64,000 bases of DNA from Ephydatia muelleri (GCA_013339895.1 JABACO010000006.1:1153942-1217941), one strand, 5' to 3'; positions 12,167-24,248 are shown, counted from the first letter of the stretch. Numbers and translations: made by a program. Notes: generated from the letters alone by a model not told the origin.

Positions 12167-12896
12167 AACACTCATGTGCATTAAACAGTTTTACACAAAC
12201 CTTATTTTACACTATTGTTCCCCTATGTCAGCCCCTCCCTTTTCCTGCACATTGCGCTTAACTATTTGTTCAATTTAACATATATCACAGCTGGCTGAAT
12301 AGGAGAAAGACATAGAAATAAAAATCCTAGTCAGCCCTGTGTCAGTGGCCTTACAGCTATGGGCACCAGTTATGTACTAATAAGAGAAGTAAAAATTGGC
12401 TGCTCCATGTAGCTCTATGTATTTGCAGTGCTGGATGATTGCATGCGTGCGTGCATGGTTATTGAAAAATGTTGTAAGTGATAGTGCTACCGTACGCCAT
12501 GAGAACATAGGGATAGATGTGTAGAAATTTGACAACATAGCTTTCACGTTCCACTGTCATGCAGTGTTGCATATTTTTACATTTTTCAAGACTATTTCTA
12601 GATGTGCGCAATATTTTTTGTACTACCAGCTTACAGCGTGCAGACTATGCCTTCATGCATGCTGCACCACACTTAGCACAGAACTCTAAGACAGAAGCAG
12701 TGTGTGTATCTTGTACATGAACTGTCAGCTCATGATAATCAGTGGCACTCAGCAGATGTATCAGTATTCCAGCCAATTTTACCCTTTTCAGAGCACACCT
12801 CCTACCTCTTATGAGGTAGTCAGGCCATGATGATAGCCACACCCAATTACCATGCCCATATTCCTATCATCAGTGGAAGGTCCACATTGAGTATAG
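12167..12896. other. 3' flank of gene B; no gene seen
   Basis: AT-rich intergenic DNA. The only longer frame (12645-12842, minus) has no recognisable features. Confidence 0.5.
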
Positions 12897-13242
12897 ATGG
12901 TCACTGGTGGTCCATCATCTCCCTCCTTCAGAGGGGCAGGTAATGGTGGTGGTCTATCATCTCCCTCCCTCAGAGGGGCAGGTAGTGGTGGTGGTCCATC
13001 ATCTCGTCCCTTCAGAGGGGCAGGTAATGTTGGTGGTCCCTCATCTCCCTCCTTCAGAGGGGCAGGTAGTGGTGGTGGTCCATCATCTCCCTCCTTCAGA
13101 GGGGCAGGTAGTGGTGGTGGTCCATCATCTCCCTCCTTCAGAGGGGCAGGTAGAGGTGGTGGTCTCTCATCTCCCTCCTTCAGAGGGGCAGGTAGTGGTG
13201 GTCCCTCATCTCCCTCCTTCAGAGGGGCAGGTAGGGGTAGAT
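12897..13242. repeat. 42-bp minisatellite
   Basis: About eight copies of a 42-bp unit containing TCATCTCCCTCCTTCAGAGG and GGCAGGTAGTGGTGGTGG. Because 42 is divisible by three, each plus-strand frame stays open and one reads a repeated 14-residue Gly/Ser/Pro unit. No start context or flanking exon supports a real protein. Confidence 0.9.
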
Positions 13243-13559
13243 AGGATAGGCCATTTTATAGTGAAAATCAGAGCCCCTCAACTTTATACATTGTTGCATT
13301 GTGAGACACCATGCATGTATAGTCACCCAAAGTGATTGCATGTCAAGTGGCCTTTTAAGAGAATTATGGTGCAACATGCCACACCCCTTATTACATCACG
13401 CACAGATTCTCACTGTGGCATGTGTCCTCCTCAGTTGTCTCCGATGCATTGCCATCCAGCCAATGCTTGCGTGTCCTTCACATCACTACAGGATAGGCTG
13501 CAGTCAATGCATGTACAGGCTGACGATTGGTTAGGAAGCTTAAGATGTTTCCACTACGT

Positions 13560-13735
13560 GAATTGCCGATAGCTAGGCTAATCAGTTCCATGCAGTACTG
13601 TCTCTATAAGATATTCCGCTACACAGGTCTGAGTGTCCCGTTTCGCTTAGTTCTCGTTCTCAAATTTTAATAGCTGACTCAACATTACATCACTACACAC
13701 TATTACATTATTACAATCATAATCTCCAACATACT
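13560..13735 (-). repeat. Candidate 3' LTR of BEL/Pao element
   Basis: On the minus strand a purine tract (AACAGGGGGAG, about 13735-13745) precedes TGTTGGAGATTATGATTG, as a polypurine tract precedes a 3' LTR. The far end of the LTR was not fixed because no 5' LTR is available for comparison. Confidence 0.45.
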
Positions 13736-13787
13736 CCCCCTGTTGAATAGCTCTTGATGCTAGACAACATCACAAGCACAAGGCAAA

Positions 13788-16745
13788 CTAGCTGTTCAAC
13801 TCTTTAATACAATCCTTGATCTTCAACTGCGCTATCTGTGAAGCTACTCGCTTGGGTCGGGAAGATGTCATGGTATCAATATGTACAGGTTGTTCATCAA
13901 GTGCAGGTTGGCTCGAGCCTTCCCTTTCATGTGGACTTGCAACACACTGAACTTCCAAAGGGTACAAATGCTGTACAGGACGCTTGAGTAATGACCTACT
14001 GCTTCTACCTGACTTCACACGAACAAATGCTCCTCTACACTGTCCATCAGATCCAGTTATCAGTTTTCAACACAGCCTAACTTCCAAAATCCTCTTGGGA
14101 GTCCTTGGTCATAGATTACTACAATGTCTCCAACTGCCACAACTTTACCATCACCCACAACATTTTTTCTTGATGTACGATGTTGCTCTCTTAACTCCAA
14201 TAAATACTCTCTTTTCCACCTTTGCCAATAGTGATCTAAAAGAGTGTTTAAATACCTGGCTCTCAGTGATAATTCAACTGAGGTCCCTCCATAGTCTGGG
14301 TCAACATCTGGTGGTGGATCAGGTAAACAAAGTAGCCTGCGGCCTGTCAGCAGATGCGATGGAGTGAGAGGCTCATCAAGATCTTCACTGGATACAAAGG
14401 ATAGTGGTCGAGATTTCAATCTCCGTTACAACTGTGACTAACTCATCGTACATAAGTCTGGTTTGTCCAACGATTTTCTTTAAGCAGCGTTTAATTGAAC
14501 GTACCATTCTCTCAAAGATCCCACCCCACCAGGGTGCTCGTTCCAGATTGAAAACCCAATCAACGCGAATGTTTGATAGGTATTGCTCTGTCTGTGGATG
14601 ACTCAACACAGCTGAAATGATTTTGTTTGCTAGCTTGAACGTCTTGCCATTATCCGATATGATCTTATGAGGAATACCTCTCCTAGCTATAAACCGCTTG
14701 AAACATCTTATGAAGGTCTCTGCTGTCATATCTGGTACTACCTCAAGATGCACAGCTCGGATTACACAGCAAGTGAATAAGCATATCCACACCTTGTTTG
14801 AGTCCTTCAGATATAGTGGGCCTGCATAATCAACTCCGGTTACAGCAAATGGCGGTGCTTCTTGCACACGGAACACTGGTAGTGGTGGTGGTGGTGGTTC
14901 ATCGTAGGGCTTGCCTTCAAATCGCTTACACAGAACACATCGTCTCAGTATCCTTCTGACTACCTGCCTACCCTTCACAATCCAGAATCTTCCTCTTAGT
15001 TCGGTTAGTGTCTCCTTGGTTCCATTGTGAAACACTCTTTCATGGCAACGTTGAACAATCAGGTATGTCAGATGGTGTGACGAGTCCAGAAGGATTGGAT
15101 ACTTTGCACTATCAGTAATATTGGCATTTGCTAGCCGTCCCTTACATCTCCAAATTCTATTCTCATCCAAAACAAGATTAAACTGCTGCTTCCATGTGCT
15201 GAATCTTCTATCTTCCTCCAATGCCACTTGAGCAAACTTGATCCAATATGCTTCGGCTTTGGAAATGTCATCTACATTGAGCTTCAGAGATGGCTTCTGT
15301 ACACAATCAGAATGACTCTTCAGTAACTCTATAAACTTCAATACATAGGCTGTGACTCTCAACAACTTCTGCAAATTACTGAACCCTTCACAGTTCAGCA
15401 TTGGAGTGCATCCTATGCTTTTGGTTAACAGACTGTGCACTGCTTTGTCTGCTGCTTTCATTTCGCTGAGACATTCCACTGGAATTGGAATGTGTACATT
15501 TTCAGTGTAGTGATCATAATGACACAACCTTGGTCCATGAAGCCACAACTGAAGCCTCGTGTCATTTGATAAGTCCAGCCCTCTTGATGGGATATCCGCT
15601 GGATTTTCAGTTCCTGGGCAATGCCTCCAGTATTCTGCTGCCACTAATTTTCTAATACTGTTCACCCGATTCTGTACAAACTGCTTCCAGTCCTTATTCT
15701 GACTCCGTATCCAACCTAAAGCCACTGTTGAATCAGTAAAGCACAAGGGCGCTTGCAAAGTCAGTTGTGTCTCCAGTGTATGATGAACACTAGAAATCAT
15801 TTTGGCTAAAAGGAGTGCTGCGAGCAATTCCAAACGGGGTATGGTTTGTTCACCAACTGGAGCTACTCTAGTTTTTGAAGACACCAATCGTATACTATAC
15901 CCAGAGACAGTCTGGATCTTCAAATAGATGACAGCAGCATACAATTTCAGGGATGCATCACAGAACCCTATCAGACTATGCGAGATAACAGGTTCCGAGA
16001 TGCCATTGAAATAGCATATGGATATAGTGATTGGTTGCACCAGTTGTAGATTAAGCACTAGCTTATTTCATTCTTCCAGCAACTCTCCCTGAAGTGGTTC
16101 ATCCCAGTCTACCTTCATCTTACATAACTCCTGAACTATTAGCTTGAATTTGGCAACGATTGGTGAGATGATTCCTAGAGGGTCATAGAATTTTGCAGCT
16201 ATACTGACTATTGTCCTCTTGGTAGGGTTGACTTGTTTGGCCAATTGTGCAATCTCCTTTACCTCAAACTGCAATTTATCTTCAACAGGGTTCCAACAGA
16301 TACCAAGCACTCTTTGCTCCCCCAAGTTCACATCAGACTGGTAACTAAGAGATGTTTTGGCAAACGAATTATCATCTTGAGCAACAGTACAACCCTGAGT
16401 GAACATCTCTCTCAAGCCCTCTTGTCTTTCAATCTTCTCCTGCAAACCTCTATCATTTGACACGAACTTCCTCAAATTGAACCCTCCTTCCGCTAGCCTG
16501 GACTTTGTCTTCAAGTAGAGTTCAAACACTTCATTTGTGCTGTCCCCTCCAAAGGCAACATCATCGACGTATATTGAATGCATAAATTTGTTAACAAACG
16601 ACGGATCTTCCATTTCATATTTCTTCAGATGCAGCTGCAAGGTCGCATTGAGCAAAAATGGACTTGACGTTATTCCGAAGACGACCCTTGTGAATCTCAG
16701 TATGACTATCTTGGGTAGACTTGATGCAATATTATCAATCCACAT
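13788..16745 (-). pseudogene. BEL/Pao retrotransposon pol, truncated and broken
   Basis: Minus strand, read from high to low coordinates. At 16745-16068 is reverse transcriptase, with the FGITSSPFLLN region and the catalytic YVDD motif (HSIYVDDVAFGGDS). From 16058 the same frame continues after one in-frame TGA (16070-16068) into the Pao-type peptidase/RNase H region (GFCDASLKLYAAVIY, TIPRLELLAALLLAK). Next come an integrase zinc-binding part (CHERVFHNGTKETL, RRCVLCKRF) and the integrase core (GVDYAGPLYLKD, IISDNGKTFKLANKII). A frameshift near 14400, with loss of a few codons, leads into the DUF5641-type C-terminus at 14419-14060 (DEPLTPSHLLTGRRLL). A further frame change leads to the last segment, 14018-13788. 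The 5' part (gag, protease, N-terminal RT) is missing. It is a dead copy. Confidence 0.9.
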
Positions 16746-17460
16746 GCTGGAGAAAAGGACGATCCCCGTCTGGTGGCCCTCCTCCCCAAAAAAACGTTTT
16801 TATGAGACTTTTTTTGGGACGAAGTGTTGATAATTATATTGTCCCAAGGGCCCACAAGTGTACCAATTTTTCCTGGTGCGAGTATAAAAGCGGCGCTGTA
16901 GAATTGTCAGATATGCGGGGTACGTGAGCAATGGCTTGTGCGTTCGGTCAGAGCTTGAAGTAATTCTTGCTCGAGGTATGGTGTCGTAGTGGCCCGGGGT
17001 CCGTATCCATGTCCTCCCCTGTCGCCGAACTGCATTTGTCAGAGTTCACTTGAGTGGAATAAGACCGGTTCTATCGTGGCCCGAAGTCGAATGATCCCTG
17101 GGGGCGGCAACCCATCGATCTGGTTTCTGTTGACTTGGTAGTGTCACTCAGCAGAAATTCGACGCCGCAAACAACTTTACACCATCTCGGCGGGCGAAAC
17201 AGAGAGGTGTGTGAGCCGTGCCTTGCCCTACCGCCTGTGTCAGGTGTAGGGGTCCACTCAGCCCCCATTTTATTTTGCCTTTAGTTTTATTGCCTATCCG
17301 CCTTTGTCAATTCTGCAACCCTCATTATATAGGGCGCGTGTTTTACCGCACGTGAGGACGAGATGCAACCCGCTATGATTTAATTACACAAGGGCACCGT
17401 ATGCTATGCTGCCGCCCGCCTATGGGCTATGGCATCTATACATGTACATGGCATACAACG
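16746..17460. other. Junction region upstream of truncated BEL/Pao; no gene
   Basis: Contains a TATA-like GAGTATAAAAGCGGCGCTG near 16880 on the plus strand, a GC-rich stretch and no convincing ORF. It could be promoter or LTR-like sequence of another element; not resolved. Confidence 0.35.
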
Positions 17461-17686
17461 GTAATCATGCAATACTGATGATATACTGATTAGCGTCCAC
17501 TGCCCCTGGTATGGCATAATTATGGCGGTGCTGTTCTGGATGCATCTATCGGCACCTTATAAAATAAGGACTACTATTAGTACTATATTGATAGAACTGC
17601 ATCCAGAACAGCACCGCCATAATTATGCCATACCAGGGGCAGTGGACGCTAATCAGTATATCAGTATTGATTACCGTTGTATGTAT
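17452..17686. mobile_element. Foldback element with ~90-bp inverted arms
   Basis: The left arm at about 17452-17547 (ATACAACGGTAATCA to TGTTCTGGATGC) is repeated inverted at about 17600-17684, around a 50-bp centre. Both arms hold the segment CCACTGCCCCTGGTATGGCA. It is a short MITE-like element without coding capacity. One arm has small indels (ATGATATACTG versus ATATACTG). Confidence 0.85.
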
Positions 17687-19130
17687 AATATACATCACGA
17701 TCAGGGCATGTATCCGGGAAGTGGCCATGCAGTTTAGTGGAGTGCTGGTATACATGCCGTCCTATATAGTGAAGTAAAGGCAAAGGGCGGAGTCTTATAT
17801 TCTAAGTAAGCGATAGGCAGTGCCCGGATTAAGGTATTTGGTGGCCTAGGCTAATGATGTGAGGGCCGCTATACGCACATCAATATTATACATGCACGTG
17901 ATGACAAGCTGTGCGGAGCCTTATTTACCTGGAAGAAGGAATGACACATATTTTCTCTATTGGAGAGCACCTATATGTTAATGCAGTATCATTCTACTTC
18001 TATACTGACACAAGTTGATTTGTATACAATGAACTATGTCAGCATGTGTCGGAAAATTATAACCAATACTTTTTAATAGTTATTTAACTGCATATCCTGC
18101 ATCAAAAAGGAAAGCAGATCGTATAATAGTGTTTTTGAAAGTCGAAAAACGCAGCAGCTTAAATGGACTTTGCCAATTTAGTGAGAAAAGTGTGACAGAG
18201 CTAGAGGACAATGATTGAGAGCGTGGTAGTTATTATGTGTATGCTACGCTCGCGCTATACTGATGCTCGTATGTATGCCAGATGAACAATGGGGTTGCTT
18301 TTGCATTCTAGCAAAATGTCATAAATGTGGTAGATATAAATTCATATAATTACTTCACGCCAAATATTTATTACGTTCCGTTCGTCATGGCAGGCATGGA
18401 TATATATTAGATATCATTCTTATCGCCCTTTTTGTAGAATAAAAAAGTGCAATGAAGGAATATAAAAGTACGCGTTGGACCGTTAAGTATCATATTTGCT
18501 TTGCTTCCTTCAAGCAAGTAAGCATTTAGACTGAATTGAAATAGAAATAAAGACGCATTATAATTATGCTTATATATTTTCGCGCCTCACTCATTGGTAC
18601 TCTAAATATAACTGTAAAGCAAAAGTTAATACTGATCAAAATTACACTTTCGATACTGAGGAAATTTCATTATTACTAAGAATGACCTCGCTGGTCGCTA
18701 TGCATTAACGTATGCATGTGAGCCACCGAGTGCAAAATGTCATCCAATCCGATGACAGATTGTTAGATACCAGGCACGACCTTTGTCCAATTGTGCAAAT
18801 AAGTATACTGATGAAGAGGACACGTGAGAACCACGCACCTATATGGAATGAAATACGAATGTAGGAAGTAATTTAAAAACAAAATATTGGGAACTCGACA
18901 AAGTGTGCTGCTAGGGAGACACTCGAGAAATCGCCAGGGTACACCTTGCTAGCGTATATTGAACAGTGCAATGATAATGATCAAATACTTCCCTAGCCTG
19001 TTTATACTATATGCTGCTAGGATGGCATAGATATCATTGGATAACTATAATCGATTAGACCATCTACCACTATTTTGTTTCTTTTTACAGGTGACAATTT
19101 GCGTCGTCGCAATGTTTGACACGATGCATC
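17687..19130. other. AT-rich intergenic region upstream of gene C
   Basis: No gene is recognisable. A signal-peptide exon for gene C was searched for here (ATG, hydrophobic codons, phase-1 donor) and none was convincing. Confidence 0.5.
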
Positions 19131-19134
19131 ACAA

Positions 19135-19525
19135 CACAGGTATACCGGCGTGGTTATCATACAACACAGGTATACGTGGTTATCATACAACACAGGTATA
19201 CGTGGTTATCATACAACACAGGTATACGTGGTTATCATACAACACAGGTATACGTGGTTATCATACAACACAGGTATACGTGGTTATCATACAACACAGG
19301 TATACGTGGTTATCATACAACACAGGTATACGTGGTTATCATACAACACAGGTATACGTGGTTATCATACAACACAGGTATACGTGGTTATCATACAACA
19401 CAGGTATACGTGGTTATCATACAACACAGGTATACGTGGTTATTATACAACACAGGTATACGTGGTTATCATACAACACAGGTATACGTGGTTATCATAC
19501 AACACAGGTATACGTGATTATCATA
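19135..19525. repeat. 26-bp minisatellite upstream of gene C
   Basis: About 14-15 nearly identical copies of a 26-bp unit, CACAGGTATACGTGGTTATC plus ATACAA. Since 26 is not divisible by three, each reading frame passes through all three phases of the unit, and all three stay open. Each unit contains CACAG|GTATAC, a good splice-donor lookalike. Confidence 0.95.
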
Positions 19526-19646
19526 CACTCTGAATCGTTCAGATACTCATAATCTTCAACGTGATGTATTCTGATGTATAACATAGAACATTTACTTTTT
19601 TGCATCGTCTGCAATCAAAACTGGTTATCAGTTTTCTTATCTCCAG

Positions 19647-21409
19647 CTTCTGCTCAGAGCTTCTCATGTGATGCTGATGTTTCCAAGCCCCTCTGTCCGG
19701 GACAGTTGTCACCTGCACATGTCTGGTTACTGGGACTGTATCCTACACACAGTGGATATTCAATAGACTTTGCCCCTCAGCTCGAAACTACCTTGCAATT
19801 CAACAAGTGACTCCATGTGCCAACCTCTCTGGTACCTGTGGTCCTTATATCACAGCCACTAACTATGCATCAAGCACCTCTGCGTGCCAAATATCTAAGC
19901 TGAAAGTCACCATGCTACCGGTGTAAATGGTCTAACGACGGAGTGTAGAGATACAACCACTGGACTGCCAGGTACCTTCATTGGAAATGGTTCATTTACA
20001 GTCCTTGGTAAGTTGAACAACACAAGCAATACACATCTGAGTTCTGTTGAAGTGCCTGTTTGACACAGTACAACACGTGTTGTGCATTCTGAACAAGTTG
20101 CGCTTCAGTTGCTTACTCCTCATGCATGAGAGGTGTGCATTCTCCTCGTCCCTCAGATGTACCTGGTCCTCCTGTGATCAGTGTCAGCATTGGGTCCCAC
20201 CTGGAGCTGACAGTGACTTGGACCCCTCCAACTACTGGTGGTGTTCCTACCAGCTACAGTGTCACTATCAATGACAGTAGTAGTCCTGTGGTCATAGCTG
20301 ATAATGGATCACCAGTGTACACCCACACCTTCATTGGACTGGTCAGTAACACACTCTACACTTCTCTGTGGTGGCCATCAACTGTGCTGGACAAAATCTA
20401 ACATCAACACGAGCCTTCATGAGTAAGAGAACTACATATCCCCTCGCCTCACCACCTCCTAATCACTTTTATGGCCGGTTTTCAATGCATCATAAAATGT
20501 CCATTCTCATCCTGTTAGGCCCGCCCCCAAGCTTCTCCAGCCTGTCTACTCCACTCCCCATTCCATCTCCTCCCCCCTTGATGCCATCTTTGTCACCTCA
20601 GTTTGAAGTGCTCCAAGGTGAGAAATGATGATAGCACACCAGGCTACCTAAGTCAAATGACATGACTGAAATAATGAAGGCGGTGCTCTATGTAATCCAG
20701 AGGATTAAGAGGCGTTACATTGGATTGGCGATTTAATGCTTGTACAAGGAGGATGGAGGTAAAACACGCATTGGGCAATTAATAAATCTCCCTGGATTAT
20801 AAAAGCTAACCAATGGAGATAACTGATTTGCTCTCCATCCACGTGTACAATTCAATAGCATACCCCTCAAGAGTAGATCGTTTGAGAAACTACTGTTTAA
20901 TTGCATTCTACATGTGAATGCACAGTTCTTGTCTGCTAAAGACGTTTGCAGAGTCAGTTGTAATACTACCCTGTATACATCACAGGGACAATGTATGCAC
21001 CTTCAATTGTTCCTTTCGATTCTGGAGGTAAGCAATTCGCAATTAAACTCATTGAACTGCATGTAAACTTCGTTGCATTTTTCATGTCATTGAACCCTCT
21101 CTTCCAATACTTCCATCAGTATCTGTAGATGCAGTTGGGACATATCTGGCTATCACCTTCGTCACATCCTTCACTACGGGAATGCTGGTGGCCACAATCA
21201 TACTGCGTGCTTGCTACGTCCCTAGCAAGTCTCAGCCACCACAGGTGTACCATTTCACGTCTCCTCTTCCCCACACCGACTGGTCCACCACTGTGCCCTC
21301 TGAGTACAACATCACAGGTACAGTGGACCAGATAGTGATCAAAGAGGACGAGAGCAAAATGGAGTCAGTAGAGTTGGAGAATAATGATGCTTATGGAACT
21401 CTTCAATAG
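19647..21409 (+). pseudogene. Gene C: Ig-like/FN3 receptor with three 1-bp deletions
   Basis: Paralog of gene B with the same exon order. The Ig-like exon is 19647-20007 (361 nt), the FN3 exon 20157-20422 (266 nt), the Pro/Ser-rich stalk 20519-20617 (99 nt), the second stalk 20986-21027 (42 nt, same length as in B) and the membrane/tail exon 21120-21409. Three single-base deletions relative to B break the frame: near 19698 (CCCGGG to CCGGG), near 19912 (ATGGCT to ATGCT) and near 20361 (ACTGTCTCT to ACTTCTCT). Exon lengths confirm this, since adding two and one bases gives multiples of three. The membrane span, tail and motif SVELENNDAYGTLQ are intact, and an AATAAA follows near 21431. Either a young pseudogene or uncorrected long-read deletion errors. 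No signal-peptide exon was found. Confidence 0.8.
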
Positions 21410-21830
21410 TGCTGAGTGGAGACTGGGTTTTAATAAAACTAAATCTTAATAATTATCACACATCCAAATATGTGCACATTTATAATTTAACGTACGATAC
21501 CTATTATAAACTACAATAATTATGTTTTTAACAATCATGTTTGCAAACCAATTTCCAAAACTTCTTTTTATGTACACATATAAGCTGGCTACTGTGTTTT
21601 CAAACTTGCAGCAACATATCAAACAATGACATCGTCTTTTTGATGCTGGAGCCTCGATCATAAAATTGTTTTTGTCACAGCAGCAGTTTAATGACAGGGC
21701 AGTCGAATACATTTGAATTAGTAGGAGGATTTTTAGTATAAGGACCAGTCTACATTATCTCTGATAAAACCTGAAGCTTGCTTTATACTGTATAATGCAA
21801 ACTGAACAAGTCATAAGTTGCACAAGGCAT
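21410..21830. other. 3' flank of gene C; no gene
   Basis: AT-rich DNA following the polyadenylation signal of gene C. Confidence 0.5.
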
Positions 21831-21835
21831 GCTCC

Positions 21836-22275
21836 ACACCACGCTGACACATCTCCACACCACTCTGATACTGGCTGACACATCTCCACACCACTCTGAC
21901 TGGCTGACACATCTCCACACCACTCTGACTGGCTGACACATCTCCACACCACTCTGATACTGGCTGACACATCTCCACACCACTCTGATACTGGCTGACA
22001 CATCTCCACACCACTCTGACTGGCTGACACATCTCCACACCACTCTGACTGGCTGACACATCTCCACACCACTCTGACACTGGCTGACACATCTCCACAC
22101 CAATCTGATACTGGCTGACACATCACTCTGACACTGGCTGGCACATCTCCACACCACTCTGACACTGGCTGACACATTTCCACACCACTCTGATACTGGC
22201 TGACACATCTCCACACCACTCTGACTGGCTGACACATCTCCACACCACTCTGATACTGGCTGACACATTTCCACT
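21836..22275. repeat. 29-31-bp minisatellite
   Basis: About 15 copies of a unit containing CTGACACATCTCCACACCAC followed by TCTGACTGG or TCTGATACTGG; the two length variants interleave. Minus-strand ORFs across it (WCGDVSASQSGVEMCQ and similar) are repeat artefacts. Confidence 0.9.
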
Positions 22276-22478
22276 GGTGTGGATATGTGATGCCTGCTTC
22301 TCCAAATGCATTTCATGGCAATGATAAGGCATTTATGGGGAATTTCATTGCAGTGCATGAATGCATTGGATCTTTACCTACTATTCCATCACATGAAGGA
22401 GTTACTATGGTGCAAAACAATGTGCTTGTTGGGATGGTATCACATGATGACTATGTTCAGAAGGTCATGTGGATTACT
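22276..22478 (+). other. Unrecognised open stretch left of hAT remnant
   Basis: A frame at 22287-22484 reads GNFIAVHECIGSLPTIPSHE and GMVSHDDYVQKVMWI. It looks protein-like and may be a fragment of a transposon protein, but I cannot assign it. Confidence 0.3.
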
Positions 22479-22708
22479 CAGTGACGGACGGATGGGGGGG
22501 GCACAAGGGGCCTGTGTCCCCCCCCCCCCCCCCCCCCGTTAAATGAATAGATGCGGTCATACGGTAATAACGGTATACACGACTGAAAACCATCAAATGA
22601 TTACAATACCGCAGTCAGATATATCACATTGATTGTGGTCTCATTAATTAACCACACACAATTTATAATCCTGGGACCATATCATGGCTGCCTATGAAGA
22701 ACAATCTG

Positions 22709-22776
22709 ACGCTAGTCTGGCGTAGCCACACCCTCGCGTAGACACGCGAGGGTGTGGCTACGCCAGACTAAGCGTT
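22709..22776. repeat. Perfect 26-bp hairpin inside hAT remnant
   Basis: A 26-bp arm (22713-22738, containing CTGGCGTAGCCACACCCTCG) is followed by a 6-bp loop and its exact reverse complement (22745-22770). ACGCT/AGCGT pairs extend the stem past a one-base bulge. It is a candidate miniature inverted repeat or a subterminal structure of the hAT. Confidence 0.85.
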
Positions 22777-22868
22777 AACCAGGTAAAGAAAAGAAAGGCG
22801 TCTGTGATTACGGATTTCTTCTGTAAACGATCAGCGTTAGTAAGTATAGTACATGAAGCACAATAATT

Positions 22869-23228
22869 ATGCAGCTCTATTGGTCAGCTGCTTCCAAAGA
22901 AAGTCACCCAAGCAACCTTTTGTCCGCCCTAAGGGCTTGTAGGAAGCAGCAATTTCCAAACGTTCATACCGTCCTTCATATTATGACAGTTTGGCCTCTA
23001 ACGAGTTGCGAGGCAGAGCGCTCCATCAGTGGACTAAGGAGGCTAAAAACGTACCTCAGGTCAACAATGACGGGGGAAAGGATGAATGGATTGGCTCTGC
23101 TAGCTGTACATAGATGTATCAGCGTTTCTGTGAAGGAAACAATTGATGCTTTTGCAAGCAAACAGCCACGGAGAATGAAGCTTTCCTTCATCTTGGAGGA
23201 TGCAGCCACTGATGCTACTGATGAATAA
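22869..23228 (+). pseudogene. hAT transposase C-terminal fragment
   Basis: A frame of 119 codons carries the hAT dimerisation signature: WPLTSCEAERSISGLRRLKT, then YLRSTMTGERMNGLALLAVH, as in ZMYM/52-kDa-repressor-like hAT transposases. The catalytic region and BED zinc finger are absent. The frame ends at TAA inside the element. Confidence 0.85.
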
Positions 23229-23929
23229 TAAATTATTGTATGCAGCGGTGTGAATTAAAATTAATGATTGCATGGGTTTTAAATTATCATTATTTTTACG
23301 TAGTTTTGGAAGGTTTTAAAATGTAAAAACCGTTGGCTTCTGGGGCTCTGCCCCAGACCCCGATGGGGGAGCTCACAGCGCTCCCCCATACCCCCTAGCT
23401 GTGAGTGTTTGGGGTCCCGCCCACAAGCGTGCCCCCCCCCCCTCCTAAATCCTGCGTCCGCCGCTGAATTTACAAAAAATGGTGTGATTATTGTTTTGTA
23501 TTGTGAAGAATGTATTGTGGACAATTGATAAAAACTTACAATCTTGGAAAATGGTTTGTATCACATTTTACATATAAAAGTGTGAAAATTGAAGACAAAA
23601 AAACAAGAGAAAATCCAATCATGGTCCAATTCTTGTACATATGACAGAGACCTACCACAACTTTTTTTTCTGTAGTTACAATTGTTATTGGTTCTGACCT
23701 GGTGAGCTAGCCATGATCATAGGTGAGAATCTTATTTCTTGGAAGCAATGATGAAAGGCTATTGCAAAAGCACTTTTTTTTATATATATAGGTGCACAAA
23801 GCATCCCCATGATAATATCATTAGATAGCTCACTGACAAAGTTGGTGTGTCTAAAACAGATGCAGTACGTTTTTAGCTGTTTTGTTTGGCTCAGATTGTT
23901 TGACAAACTCTGACAGTAGTTTTAGTTTT

Positions 23930-24080
23930 GAAACAAGAGCAGAAGAATTATTGTCATCAGACTTGATGGAAAGGTATCCAACATTAAAAAATTATTTTGC
24001 GTCTAGATTACAACCAATTATGTGGAACCATGTTGCAAAACCACAACTAAGGAAGTCAAGAAAATTTCAAATGTGGACCA
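23930..24080 (+). pseudogene. Transposase fragment (MULE-like?)
   Basis: The frame reads FETRAEELLSSDLMERYPTL, then YFASRLQPIMWNHVAKPQL and WTNNDCE. An extended YF..RL..P followed by WTNN.CES resembles transposase pieces common in invertebrate genomes. The frame runs directly into a 23-bp tandem repeat. No catalytic residues can be placed; family assignment is tentative. Confidence 0.5.
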
Positions 24081-24237
24081 ATAATGACTGTGAATGTGGA
24101 CCAATAATGGCTGTGAATGTGGACCAATAATGACTGTGAATGTGGACCAATAATGACTGTGAATGTGGACCAATAATGACTGTGAATGTGGACCAATAAT
24201 GACTGTGAATGTGGACCAATAATGACTGTGAATCAAT
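24074..24237. repeat. 23-bp minisatellite derived from transposase code
   Basis: About seven copies of a unit containing TGTGGACCAATAATGACTGT. The first copy is the WTNND segment of the preceding transposase fragment, so the array grew from its coding sequence. Confidence 0.9.
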
Positions 24238-24248
24238 AAACAGTGTCT

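Larger units (their letters stand above)
22479..23466 (+). mobile_element. hAT DNA transposon remnant (988 bp)
   Basis: The termini are CAGTGACGGACGGATGG on the left and, inverted, CAGCGGCGGACGCAGG on the right, typical hAT TIRs. A poly-C tract lies just inside the left end. The only coding remnant is the C-terminal dimerisation domain. Flanking 8-bp sequences do not match, so the target duplication has decayed or an end is misplaced. Confidence 0.75.

Noticed and set aside
12897-13335. Gly/Ser/Pro-rich or Val/His-rich protein of 115-142 codons
   Set aside because: Frames through a 42-bp minisatellite with no start context or neighbouring exons.
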